A stretch of 64,000 nt of DNA from positions 357,706-421,705 of the forward strand of contig NBAY01000040.1 of the NCBI GenBank assembly GCA_002794775.1. The letters are read 5' to 3'. The position numbers were made by a program, and so were the translations under genes. This stretch comes from Porodaedalea pini (Eukaryota; Basidiomycota; Agaricomycetes; Hymenochaetales; Hymenochaetaceae). The notes beneath the pieces were generated by a model. It was given only the letters and a program-made list of their open reading frames with translations. It was not told the DNA's origin and searched no databases. Positions 10,570 to 20,325 of this stretch are shown here, piece by piece (position 1 is the stretch's first letter; each line of letters starts with the position of its first letter).

Positions 10570-13557
10570 ATGCTTGACCATAATCTCGGAAAGCAGACGT
10601 ATGCAGATTTTGTTCGGATGAAATGCAAGTCATCTTCGATGGATGGCATTGGTGTACCTCTGGATGATGTCCATCGTAAAAGGTGAGGCTGTGGTGGTGA
10701 GAACAAGGCAACAGCGAAGGCTGCTGCTGCTGTCTCTGCCATTGCGATTGCATCTAAAGCTGTAGGTGAAGGCAGTCATAGCAAGCGTGGTGCAGCATTG
10801 AAGGCTCACACCCATAAGTCTTTAAGCAAGACTTTGCCTCCATGCTAACTAACAACCTGTGATTGTACAGGCTGGGATGGCTTGAAGCCAAAACCAAGGC
10901 AAGCAAAGGGTGATGCATGTAGCTCAAATGTTGCTAGCCAGGTTCTGCAGAACACCACAGTCCGTGTTTCCCCTCCTATCTATCACATACAAAGCGCAAC
11001 TTGATTGCTTGCACACAGATGTCCGTGGCAGCAGTCTCTAGTGATGACAATAGGTGCCGCTCTCCCCAATTGGTTAGGATGCGGCACATGAAAGTAAGCT
11101 TGCCACACATGAAGAAGAATGGCGTGAGGCAGCCTATCAAAATTGGTATATCTATGAAAAAATGTCTATAAAATGATCAGTATGAGAGCTTATTATTATA
11201 TATAGATTGTGCTGCTCATAAGTTCTGTACGGTCATTGAGATGTATTCGGATGAGGAGATGCATTCAAATTCAAGCGAAGCAGCATTTTCTGATAGTGTT
11301 CATGGCTCAGTCAAGTTTGACCCATTCATAAACAGAAGAGTGCAAAGGCAGAAGGAAAAGAAAGGTATGTTATCTACGTGTTGGCGAACTCTTCCCAACA
11401 CCTTAATTTGTTATATAGCTTTGCAAAACACCATGAAGGCACCAACAGGGCAACCAGACCTCGAGAAAACAAGAAGTACATTGTTTAAATATTATATGTT
11501 TTTCCGTCTCTAACTAATTTCCTGAGTTGCTATTGAATTAGCGCTTGCTGCTATTGCTACACCTACAAACGAGGCTTCTAAGTTACCTGACACCACTGTT
11601 GACCCGCCTGTGGCTCATAAGCCCATTGCTCCTGCCAACTTTGCTACACCTATCAAAACTCAAACTGCACTACGTACAGCAGACCCGCTGAGTTCAGATG
11701 ACGATGTGCCAAAGAAACAAAAGCAGAGCTCAAACCAATCCCCATCTGCACATGCAATCCTACACACCAGGGTATTAACCTCGAGGGCAGGGAATGCTAT
11801 CCAAGAGGGAACTGCTGATGCACGGAAGGCTAACTTGGCTTCTGGCAAAGAAAACATTGCATAACTAGCTTTGTCGAAGAAGGCCAGTAAGGGCAAGATG
11901 CCTGCAGTAGGTATTCGGCTTCATTTTTGTATCTTTGGTGATTGCAAATTGGCATTAGGTGGTGCTTCCTATAAAGGAGGAGAATGAAGATGATGAGAGC
12001 GAAGGTTTTGACAACAAACATCAGTATGAAGGCGAGGATGATGATGAGTCTCAAGACAAAGATGATGGTGATCTATGTGATACTGCCTCCAGAGGCATTG
12101 CTGAACTCCGTTCATGTTTCTCTAATGAGGTTTGCATATGCAATTCCTTCCTCATCAACCACGTCATCTGATAACTATTCTACTATACAGGCAGCCTGTA
12201 TTTGAGACGATGAGAGCGAGACAGATGAAGGCTCTGATTGCATGCATTCTGACCCCGCGAGTGATGCTAGCAGTGATGTTAAGCCAACGCCGAAGCCTAG
12301 TGCAGTAAGGAAGCTACATGAAGAGGTAAGAACACATATCTCCACTTTCTGCTGTCTGACAATTTGCTTAGAGTGTATCTGTAATGGAGCTTGAGTCTGA
12401 TGATTCAGACTGTCAGAGTGAAGACCATCATATGTCCATGGCTACATCTGAGCTCAATGCTACACCACCCTCTTTACCACAGTTGCTTCATCCTGAGTCC
12501 ATCGAGACCATCAACCCACACAATCCAAAGCTGAAGCCGCAGTCAGTGAGAATGTGAAGGTATCTTGGAGCTGTGTTTGATGAGTTACCCAGTGGTATTC
12601 TTCAGCATGGCATCCTCGCTGATGGTGATGACCGTGATTTCATTTGCATGAAGGTTGGTGTAGAAGTCGCTCAGAAACTTGGTGAGCATGAAATCAAAAG
12701 ATGCATGTTGGATGGCGGAGAGTATTATTCTGGGATTCGAAGACTCATAAGTCATGCCATTTACTTCAATATCTTTCTGACATATAATCGTCTTAGATCT
12801 CTGCCCGTTGCAGCCCTGTTCGCTCAAACATGAAAGGGATAGGAAACAACACTATCAACATGTATGAACTACCTCCAAAGGAATCTGTGGGTGCTGTGGT
12901 TGCTGCAATTGCAGCACTGAAGTCCCAACAAGGCTACATATTTACAGATCCATCATCGGTGTGTGTTCTGTCCTTTCACAGTTCATGATAATAATATTGT
13001 TATCTAGCATTCGCATTCGACAGCCTTTTGCCATGATGCTATTATATACACTCTGCATCACCTTGTCATGTGACCATTGCGAGGAGCAAAACACTCAATT
13101 TATGGTCTTCACCCACAGCTCTTTATGTCAACATCACCTGACTATCCTGATGAAGAGGAGATACCGCCAACCATCCTTGCAAGTGCCGCCCTTCTAGTAT
13201 GCTGTTTTGCTTAATCAAATGACTGTCATGCTTAACTTAATAATCCAGGTATTCTACGCATTGGATATCTATCCACTGGCCACGACAACTCATCTTCCTG
13301 ACATGAACCTTCTGCAGTTCAAGGTTGAATATTTCACTCATTTTCAAAGCCTCACCAACCTTGCAACGCAGTCACTTCGCAAGTATCACAAGCTTCTTCA
13401 TGAAGTCTTCCTCCTTGTCACTGCTCTGTATGTTATTCTTCCTTGACCATTGTACAGTACTTTTAACTATTCAAACTTTAGCGATAATGGTGCTCATGTT
13501 ACCATTGCTGGTATTGACCATGTCAATGCGTTGGACTGGGCAGATCTGTCTGATTGA
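10570..13557 (+). CDS. Transposon cargo gene 2, uncharacterised acidic multi-exon protein
   Basis: Function not recognised. A plausible start is ATG 10570 (MLDHNLGKQTYADFVRMKCK). Many small exons follow, separated by GT..AG introns, giving basic then very acidic segments (EENEDDESEG, DDDESQDKDDGD, SDVKPTPKPSAV). A more structured C-terminal half follows: FDELPSGILQHGILADGDDR, CMKVGVEVAQKLGEHEIKRC, MYELPPKESVGAVVAAIAAL, HDAIIYTLHHL, YPDEEEIPPTILASAALLVF. The gene ends VTIAGIDHVNALDWADLSD at TGA 13555-13557. Exact exon joints were not all resolved, and in-frame stops cannot be excluded. It is plus strand, downstream of cargo gene 1 and inside the transposon. Acidic and lysine-rich character suggests a nuclear protein; that is inference. 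Confidence 0.5.
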
Positions 13558-13824
13558 TTACATGATGATTAATATGGTTTTCTAATAGTAGTGTCCTGTT
13601 CTAGAATTTTATATATGAATGTGTCATATTGATCTGGAAACCGTCAGAAACCTGTAAGAAAAAGATGAAAATGCCATTGAAATATATTGGAATCTATCAG
13701 AATACATGGAATTTGTTCATAAATCGTATGATGCTTGGGATTCCATTGGAATCAGAATCGGCTGGAATCTGTTAGAATTGCTCAAATATTCTACAGATTC
13801 TATATATTCTACGTTTTCTGACTA

Positions 13825-13841
13825 GGAGGTTTTTCCTGATG
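13825..13841. repeat. Right terminal inverted repeat of element 1
   Basis: GGAGGTTTTTCCTGATG is the perfect reverse complement of 1688-1704 and is followed by the TA target duplication at 13842-13843. The adjoining 200 bp are rich in GAAT words resembling the right end of the second element. Confidence 0.9.
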
Positions 13842-14687
13842 TACAGGCCGTCCTTCTCATAGGCTACACGAATTACTCATCACTACACGACAGGGAAGCA
13901 CTAGTAGAACCACTGGTTTACCTTTGTATCCATAGGAGGCCATTAGAGTCATCGAACTGACTGAGCTGTAGTGTGTGAGCAATGCATTGACATTATGCAT
14001 GAGAAAAAGACATACTGTCGAAGAACCTCCAGATACCTATCCAGGATTCCTAGCAGTCGTTCCAACATTTTGTGTATTGTTTGCGTCTGAAGCTCGTGGT
14101 AATCTCCCATAACAGCTGGCTGTAAGAAATGATGCAGCAACTGCCTCAATCTCTGTAGCTCGTCCCTGTAGGGCATAATTGATACAAACCATTCCCAACC
14201 TTCACTACACGGCAGGAGGTACCGACACATTCAACTACCTGGAGGACATTACAGTACGAAGGAATGTACAGGTCCATCATGACATTCTTAGGACACGATG
14301 AGTAAATGAAACTGCGTTTCTCGAACAAGTTGACCACTGTCTGGTATGAGTTCACAAAAATATATGAAGTTCCAAAGTTCTTGACATGGACCAATGGACC
14401 TTAAGACATGAGAAAATGAGTTAAACCTATGAAGTATTCTGATGAGACCCACCGTATTTCTCTCCCCACTTCCTTGCCATCTCCCATTGCTCTGTCTCCA
14501 ACATGTCGAGTATGTTTCCTATCAAAGGCAAACCTTTCGGTCCTGGTGGAAGAGGGAGAGACTTGCTGTGCTTGTGCTGTGAATGCAGCAGGTGCAGACA
14601 TGCCAGAGCACAGGCAATGGCTAGAGTGTCGATGAGATAGTAGAGCATAAGTGCAAGGATAAGAGACATGACGAGATACTGGAGCAC
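13842..14687 (-). pseudogene. Cytochrome P450, N-terminal part (split gene)
   Basis: This is the 5' part of the P450 gene interrupted by element 1. ATG at 14687 begins a hydrophobic anchor (MSLILALMLYYLIDTLAIA), then the proline-rich hinge LPLPPGPKGLPLIGN, typical of an ER-anchored P450. Exons read as 14687-14453, 14399-14270, 14204-14016, 13965-13922 and from 13863 into the insertion, with GT..AG introns of 50-65 bp that keep the frame. Internal landmarks are GPLVHVKNFGTSYIFVNSY, GWEWFVSIMPYRDELQRLRQ and LMASYGYKAYEKDGL. The transposon then splits the last exon in mid-codon phase, and transcription through it would be needed to reach the haem-binding part. Without the insert the two parts would make a protein of roughly 500 residues. 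Confidence 0.85.
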
Positions 14688-14835
14688 CCATATTTATAAA
14701 GCCAAATAAGCAACGCGCCGCTCTATGATAATTGAGTCATCCTTCTTTGGGTATAGTGGGGCTCGATCTTTATTCCATTCTCTGAAGGTCTCTGTTTCTT
14801 CTTCAAGAACTTTGATAGACACTTAAGCAGCCGGG

Positions 14836-15165
14836 TCATTTACATTTCTGATGCAGGAAAGACTTCTGGGGTATGAGGAACATGCAACACATCAGGTAGT
14901 ATGCAGTGAACAACCTCTGTTCTGGTATTCCTGTAATGATTGTGGAGTAAAATACATCAGGATTCCTGATGTGTGCACGGAGATTAGATGTTGGAAGTGG
15001 GCCAAATTGTCCTATTGGGAAAGCATGTTGTCCCATCCTTGATTTCTGTGGACAAGAGCTATAATCCGGTGACCCAGATAACAAGATCGGGAAGGACCAT
15101 AGTGCATCCGTGCTGTGGTGTTCCTCAAAGTCTGATCCCTCCACATTCTCATTATCAGACAGCAA
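14836..15165 (-). CDS. Hypothetical protein fragment, about 109 residues
   Basis: This open frame starts with an acidic segment (SDNENVEGSDFEEHHSTDAL) and continues with GQFGPLPTSNLRAHIRNPDV and FYSTIITGIPEQRLFTAYYL. I do not recognise the family. It lies between the P450 start and the 5' LTR of retroelement B, which begins only 28 bp upstream of its first codon, so it may be the truncated end of a longer gene or an old transposon remnant. Confidence 0.3.
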   Translation of the reverse strand: MLSDNENVEGSDFEEHHSTDALWSFPILLSGSPDYSSCPQKSRMGQHAFPIGQFGPLPTSNLRAHIRNPDVFYSTIITGIPEQRLFTAYYLMCCMFLIPQKSFLHQKCK

Positions 15166-15192
15166 GCATCATAGTGACATAGAGGGAGAAAA

Positions 15193-15633
15193 TGTTAGGA
15201 CTCAAACCTTTTCCTTCTCTCTTATTCCCTTTTTACCATTTCACCATTTCCTTTATTTTAATCGCTCCTTTTCATTATAATTAACCGTCTTTATGATCAT
15301 TTCCCACACTCCTTTCGCATGACCTTCATTTGTTCCATTTCTAGTTACATAAACTATACAGTACTTAGATAATCTGGTCTCACAATCGGCGCGAATAAAA
15401 GGTTCGAGGAACTCGCATGAACACTTGTTCTGCTTTTCCTCTTACCTCCACGACGACCTAGGTGAGACCGCGTCCCCTCCTGTAGTAGTGTATATTGTAT
15501 TAATCCTCTTACCTCCGCGACGACCTAGCCTGAGTAAGCGTGTCCCGAGTTGACGCTCGAGTACAGCACGTCCCAGACGACAGTCAGCTGAGGCCTGCCC
15601 TGTCCGAGTCGTCTCCCGGACTCCCGCCTAACA
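15193..15633 (+). repeat. 5' LTR of copy B
   Basis: It runs TGTTAGGACTCAAACC to CCGCCTAACA in the same orientation as 27305-27726 but is clearly diverged from it. It contains GTTCTGCTTTT (the inferred transcript start) downstream of a weakened TATA-like AATAAAA. Confidence 0.88.
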
Positions 15634-15634
15634 T

Positions 15635-15645
15635 AAAAGCAGAAC
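15635..15645 (+). promoter_or_regulatory. Self-complementary primer-binding site, copy B
   Basis: AAAAGCAGAAC starts one base after the LTR. It is the exact reverse complement of GTTCTGCTTTT in the LTR and has no TGG start expected of a tRNA-primed site. This is the arrangement of self-primed Tf1/sushi-like elements. Confidence 0.7.
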
Positions 15646-16286
15646 CTCACCCAGGCTCATTCCCAGCGTACGTCGTCGCTGTTGACTCGCCCTCACTCGG
15701 TCTAGAGGAGTACTCCCCTCGAAGGACCTGACGTGTAAACCCCCTAAACGACAACCCTCAACCCTGCCCGGACGTTTCCGGACGTTCGTGTATTAAGTAA
15801 TCACTCCAACCAATCTTTCCCGACCCTGGCTCTCCGGATTAGCCTCTGGTGGAGCACGCACCTGACGTGGACATGGGTAACCAGACGAGTACAAACCTCG
15901 ACGACAATCTCGTTTGTGATCTCACTCGGATCCTACCGCCTCATCATCAACTTCGCTGACGAACCCGCTCAACGTTGGCGTAACCCCGGTACCAACGCAC
16001 ACCCGATCCCTGTTCCTCCTCCATCGTCAACATAGATCTCGACGAGGAACAACGCTGCGCTCTCCCGCCTCATTCCTGGTACAACGAGGAACGCCGCTCC
16101 TGGTTCACGGTTACTCGAACAGGCGTTGAATACGTTATCTGGTGGCGTCCAGAGAAAGGACTCTGGTATTCAACGCTTGAGGGAGGAAGAAGATTAAAGT
16201 GGGCTCCTGCGCCGATAGATCAGACAACCCCGATTTTGCCATCACTTTCGACGTCAACCATTCTCCCACCGATCCCAGGACCGTAT

Positions 16287-16699
16287 TGTTAGGCGGGAGT
16301 CCGGGAGACGACTCGGACTGGGCAGGCCTCGGCTGACTGTCGTCTGGGACGTGCTATACTCGAGTGTAGACTCGGGACACGCTTACTCAGGCTAGGTCGT
16401 CGCGGAGGTAAGAGGATTAATACAAGTCTAAACTAATACAAGGGGGACGAGTCTCACCTAGGTCGTCGCGGAGGTAAGAGGAAAAGCAGAACAAGGAGTT
16501 CATGCGATTCCTGAGACCTTATATAGCGACGACCGTGAGACTATATTACCTGACATTACATAATGAGTGGGAATGGAACGAAAGAAAGCAGTGTGGGAAT
16601 GATTGTGTAAGATGGGTAAATATAATAAAAAGGACGAATATAATAAAGGAAATGGTAAAAGGGGAAAATAAAGAAAAGGTGAAAGTTCAGGTTCTAACA
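16287..16699 (-). repeat. 3' LTR of copy A
   Basis: 413 bp, TGTTAGAACCTGAAC to CCGCCTAACA on the minus strand, appearing identical to 22123-22535. The polypurine tract AAGGGGGG lies just upstream (plus strand 16703-16710 region), with the pol stop codon abutting the LTR. Confidence 0.93.
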
Positions 16700-19600
16700 T
16701 TACCCCCCCTTCAAGGTTGGGCGTCCCGACCAACCATGATCGCGGTCGTCAGGCTCGGTGTCGACAAAGAGCGGACGGAGTCGTTGATGAGGGATGTCGA
16801 GTTTCCGAGGTGCACCGGGATGTTTGAGGTAGAACTCAGCGATCGCCTCCTTCGCGTTCTCGCCGAAGTCCGTCTCAGGCTGCCAAGTAGGTTCGTTGTA
16901 CCCGGCCCACTTGACGAGGTATTGTAGTTTACCTCGGTGCAGACGTGAGTCAATGACCTTTTCGACCTCGTATTCCTCTTCGTCGTCGACGATTTTTGGC
17001 GGTGGCGGCGGCGGTTGCTTCTGGCTTTCAAAGGACGGTTCGATGGTAGGTTTCAACAGGGCTTCATTGAAGACAGGGTGGACCTTTCTCCATCGTTTGG
17101 GGAGCTTGAGCTTGTAGGCGCTCGCTCCTACCTTGTCGACAATGTCGAAGGGACCGTACCATTTGTCGGCAAGCTTCTTCGTGGGCGAGTCCGTGCTGAT
17201 ATTTCGTCCGTCGAGGAAGACCTTATCGCCAGTCTTGTATTCCACCGATGCTCCTGCCGTTCTGTCATGGTAGCGTTTCATGTCTTCAGCTGCCTTGACC
17301 AGATTGTCCCTTGCCGCGCGATGGGTCTCCTTGATGTGCTTCGCGAATTCCTCTGCCGACATGTTGGCAGAGGACGTTCGTATGGTGTCGAAGCTCCTAG
17401 GGTGACGTCCAGTGTTCGCGTAGAAGGGTGACATCTTCGTCGCCGAATGTTCGCGGTTGTTGTAGGCGAACTCTGCGAGAGGGAGCCAGTCCTTCCAGTC
17501 CGACTGCCGATGGTCAACGAAGAGTCGGAGGTATTGTTCGAGCTCTTGGTTAACGCGTTCCGTCTGACCGTCCGTTTGCGGGTGGTATGCCGTTGACGGG
17601 TTGCCCTCGATGTGTAGGAGTTTGTACAGCTCCTTCATCATCGATGCGTCGAACTGCGTGCCGCGGTCATGGATAATCTTCTTCGGCAAGCCGTGGAGGC
17701 GGAAGACATGATCGCGGTACAGCTGGGCCATGCCTTCTGCTGACAGTTTTGTCGTCGTCGGAATCGCGTGCATCTGCTTCGAGAACCTATCCACGAAGAC
17801 GCAGATCGCGTTGTGTCCCTTGGAGTCCGGGAGCTCTCCGATTAGGTCGACCGTGACGATCTCCCAGGGACCTTCAGGGATTGCGTTAGGATGAAGTGGC
17901 CTCGACCTCGATGCCCTCAGAGCCTTCGTCCGTTGGCAACGGTCGCATCCTCGGACGTATGCTCGGACATCGGAGAACATCGACGCCCACCAGAAGTCTC
18001 GACGTACCAGTTCGACCGTCTTCGACGATCCGGGATGTCCTGCCAGGGTCGAGTCGTGGCACTCCCGCAACACCGCTTCCTTCATCGTCGATGGCACGTA
18101 CACCTTGCCTTTCATCCGCCACAACCCGTCGACCTCTACCATATTCGTCGGCCTTTCCGACCCGTCCTGCGCCCTCTGCGCGTCACCCACTCGTTCCAAC
18201 ACTTCCTCCCGTGACGTTCTGACCACTCCACGATTTAGCCACTTGTCTTTGATGAACACGACGTCGTCGTTGTCATCCTTTCCCTCATCATAGCCTGCTT
18301 TGCGCGACAGTAAATCTGCCTTGCCCATCGTCTTCCCCGACTTGTGTTCGAGGTGGAAGTCAAACTCCTCGAGTTCAGTTCGCCAGCGGGCTTGACGGTA
18401 GCTCAGCTTCTGCGCTGACCTGAAGTAGGTGAGGTTAGCGTGGTCGGACCAGATTTCGATCTTGTGGCGAGCGCCGAGGAGGTATTGTCGCCATTCCTTG
18501 AGCGCCGAAACGATCGCGAGCATCTCCTTGTCGTAGATCTCGTAGTTTCGTTCAGCGGGCAGGAGTGCTTCTGACCTATAGGCAATCACCCTCCACTTCC
18601 CTTCCTGCTTCTGTAACAACACACCGCCGAGCGCAAAGTTTGACGAGTCCGCTTCTACGCGGAAAGGACCCTCGTCGTTGGCGATGGCTAGGACTGGAGG
18701 TGAGCAGAGACGTCGTCTCAGCTCCTCGAACGCCTCCTGCTGTTCGGTCTCCCATACCCAGTCCTTCTTGCCCGTTAACGACGTCAGCGGATGGACCACC
18801 TTGCTGTAGTCCTTAATGAACCGTCGTAGCCAGTTACCCATGCCGAGGAACTGTTGTAGCTGCTTCAGGTTTCGTGGGACCGGCCAGTTCGCAATTGCCT
18901 CCGTCTTTGCTGGGTCAGCCTTGATCTCGCCATTACCGATGATGTGGCCGAGGTATTTGACGACCTTGGCGTCAAACTCGCACTTCTCCGGCTTCAGGTA
19001 TAGGCCATTCTCTCGAAGGATCTGAAGGACACGCCTCGACGTGTCTATATGTTCCTCAATGGTTTCCGAGAGAATCAATATGTCGTCGAGGTATACGATG
19101 ATCAGGTTAGCGTAAATCAGTTCCTTGAAGATGTGATTGACAAAAGCCTGGAACGTCGCCGGGGCGTTGCAGAGACCAAAGAACATGACCGTCGGTTCGA
19201 AGAGGCCCATGTTCGTGCGAAAAGCTGCCTTCCATTCGTCGCCTTCGCGGATCCGGACATTGTAGTACCCCCATCGAAGGTCAAGCTTAGTGATGTACTT
19301 CGCTTTCTTGACCTTGTCGACAAGTTCGTCGATGAGAGGAAGGGGATACTTATTCTTGATCGTGCCGTCATTAAGCTTACGGTAGTCCTGGATCGGGCGT
19401 AGCGACTTGTCGGCCTTCTTGATGAAGAAGAAGGGCGACGCCATTGGCGATATCGACCGTCGAATGCGACCCGATTTCAGATTTTCGTCGAGGAAGTCCT
19501 TGAGTGACTGTTGCTCAGTTGGCGTGAGCGGATAGATTTTACAGTCGCTTGGTTTGAAGTCGGGCTTCAAGTCGATAACATGGTCCCAGGGTCGGTGTTC

Positions 19601-20194
19601 CGGTAGTTTCTCGAATCCCTTCTCCGAGAAGACATCGGCGTAATCGTCGAGGTATGCGGGCCAGGACGCCTTGTCCATTCGCACCTCTCTCATCCTCCCC
19701 GTCTCTTCCGCCACCTCCCACACCTTCCGCATGCCGTCCTCTACAGCCTTCTCCACCACACATTCGCTCGGGCAGCGAGTGAAGTCGAGCGTCCCCGTCT
19801 TCCAGTCGACCTCTGGGTTGTGCCGTCGAAGCCAGTCGTACCCCAAGAAGATGTTAGACGATGCCAGAGAGGTTACCGCCAGGACGATCCGTTCCTTATG
19901 GTGACCGATCGTAAGTTCAACGTCGACGTACTCCTCGATCAACCCGGCTTCGTTGTGTGTGCCGTCGGCATTAAGTACCGCAAGGGGTCGGATATATCGT
20001 TTCGTCTCCAGCCCATATCGTTCGACAAATCTCACGTCAATGCACGATCCCGTACATCCCGAATCCACAAGCGCGTGCGCGTCTACCTCCCTCACTTCAC
20101 CTTCCACGCTGTGTCCGACGTTCAGGAGAAGGTCCAGCTGGCGTCCGCCAGTTCCTCTCATGAACAGCTGCTCGTGCTCTTCACTTTCTTTCAC
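16700..20194 (-). CDS. pol: Pol polyprotein of copy A (PR-RT-RH-IN-chromodomain)
   Basis: About 1,164 residues from the position given; the frame is open further upstream and overlaps gag. In order it shows an aspartic protease (ALVDSGCTGSCID), reverse transcriptase (SLRPIQDYRKLN, KLDLRWGYYN, catalytic YLDDILIL), RNase H (EADSSNFALGGVLLQ), integrase zinc region (HDSTLAGHPGSSKTVELVRR, CDRCQRT) and DDE core (TVDLIGELPDSKG, IIHDRGTQFDASM, HPQTDGQTERVNQELEQYL), a GPF/Y-like module (WYGPFDIVDKVGASAYKL) and a C-terminal chromodomain (VEKVIDSRLHRGKLQYLVKW). The chromodomain should steer integration toward marked chromatin. The protein is probably made as Gag-Pol by -1 frameshifting at 20350-20344, since the pol frame is already open there. 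Confidence 0.96.
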   Translation of the reverse strand: MKESEEHEQLFMRGTGGRQLDLLLNVGHSVEGEVREVDAHALVDSGCTGSCIDVRFVERYGLETKRYIRPLAVLNADGTHNEAGLIEEYVDVELTIGHHKERIVLAVTSLASSNIFLGYDWLRRHNPEVDWKTGTLDFTRCPSECVVEKAVEDGMRKVWEVAEETGRMREVRMDKASWPAYLDDYADVFSEKGFEKLPEHRPWDHVIDLKPDFKPSDCKIYPLTPTEQQSLKDFLDENLKSGRIRRSISPMASPFFFIKKADKSLRPIQDYRKLNDGTIKNKYPLPLIDELVDKVKKAKYITKLDLRWGYYNVRIREGDEWKAAFRTNMGLFEPTVMFFGLCNAPATFQAFVNHIFKELIYANLIIVYLDDILILSETIEEHIDTSRRVLQILRENGLYLKPEKCEFDAKVVKYLGHIIGNGEIKADPAKTEAIANWPVPRNLKQLQQFLGMGNWLRRFIKDYSKVVHPLTSLTGKKDWVWETEQQEAFEELRRRLCSPPVLAIANDEGPFRVEADSSNFALGGVLLQKQEGKWRVIAYRSEALLPAERNYEIYDKEMLAIVSALKEWRQYLLGARHKIEIWSDHANLTYFRSAQKLSYRQARWRTELEEFDFHLEHKSGKTMGKADLLSRKAGYDEGKDDNDDVVFIKDKWLNRGVVRTSREEVLERVGDAQRAQDGSERPTNMVEVDGLWRMKGKVYVPSTMKEAVLRECHDSTLAGHPGSSKTVELVRRDFWWASMFSDVRAYVRGCDRCQRTKALRASRSRPLHPNAIPEGPWEIVTVDLIGELPDSKGHNAICVFVDRFSKQMHAIPTTTKLSAEGMAQLYRDHVFRLHGLPKKIIHDRGTQFDASMMKELYKLLHIEGNPSTAYHPQTDGQTERVNQELEQYLRLFVDHRQSDWKDWLPLAEFAYNNREHSATKMSPFYANTGRHPRSFDTIRTSSANMSAEEFAKHIKETHRAARDNLVKAAEDMKRYHDRTAGASVEYKTGDKVFLDGRNISTDSPTKKLADKWYGPFDIVDKVGASAYKLKLPKRWRKVHPVFNEALLKPTIEPSFESQKQPPPPPPKIVDDEEEYEVEKVIDSRLHRGKLQYLVKWAGYNEPTWQPETDFGENAKEAIAEFYLKHPGAPRKLDIPHQRLRPLFVDTEPDDRDHGWSGRPTLKGG

Positions 20195-20325
20195 ACCGGT
20201 GGGGACTTCGTAATCGGGAAAACCATCAACGTCGTTTGCATCTACGTATTGTACAGACGGTTGGTTATATTTTAGCGGATCCGGATTTGAAGTCCCTTGT
20301 TCCTCTCGGTCAGTCGCCCCGATGG

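Larger units (their letters stand above)
1688..13841 (-). mobile_element. 12.15 kb Plavaka-type (CMC superfamily) DNA transposon inserted in the P450 gene
   Basis: The element starts CATCAGGAAAAACCTCC and ends with the exact reverse complement. It is flanked by TA at 1686-1687 and at 13842-13843. Inside are a minus-strand transposase with Plavaka signatures and two plus-strand multi-exon cargo genes. Both subterminal regions are rich in AGAAT and GGAAT words in both orientations, as expected of transposase-binding subterminal repeats in CACTA-like elements. Removing the element plus one TA restores the P450 reading frame (KDGL followed by YIALAEKG). The transposase has nonsense codons, so the copy is probably not autonomous now. 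Strand is given as that of the transposase. Confidence 0.88.

Noticed and set aside
16711..20275. Many plus-strand frames opposite the copy A pol gene
   Set aside because: They are shadows of the pol reading frame caused by GC-rich codons.
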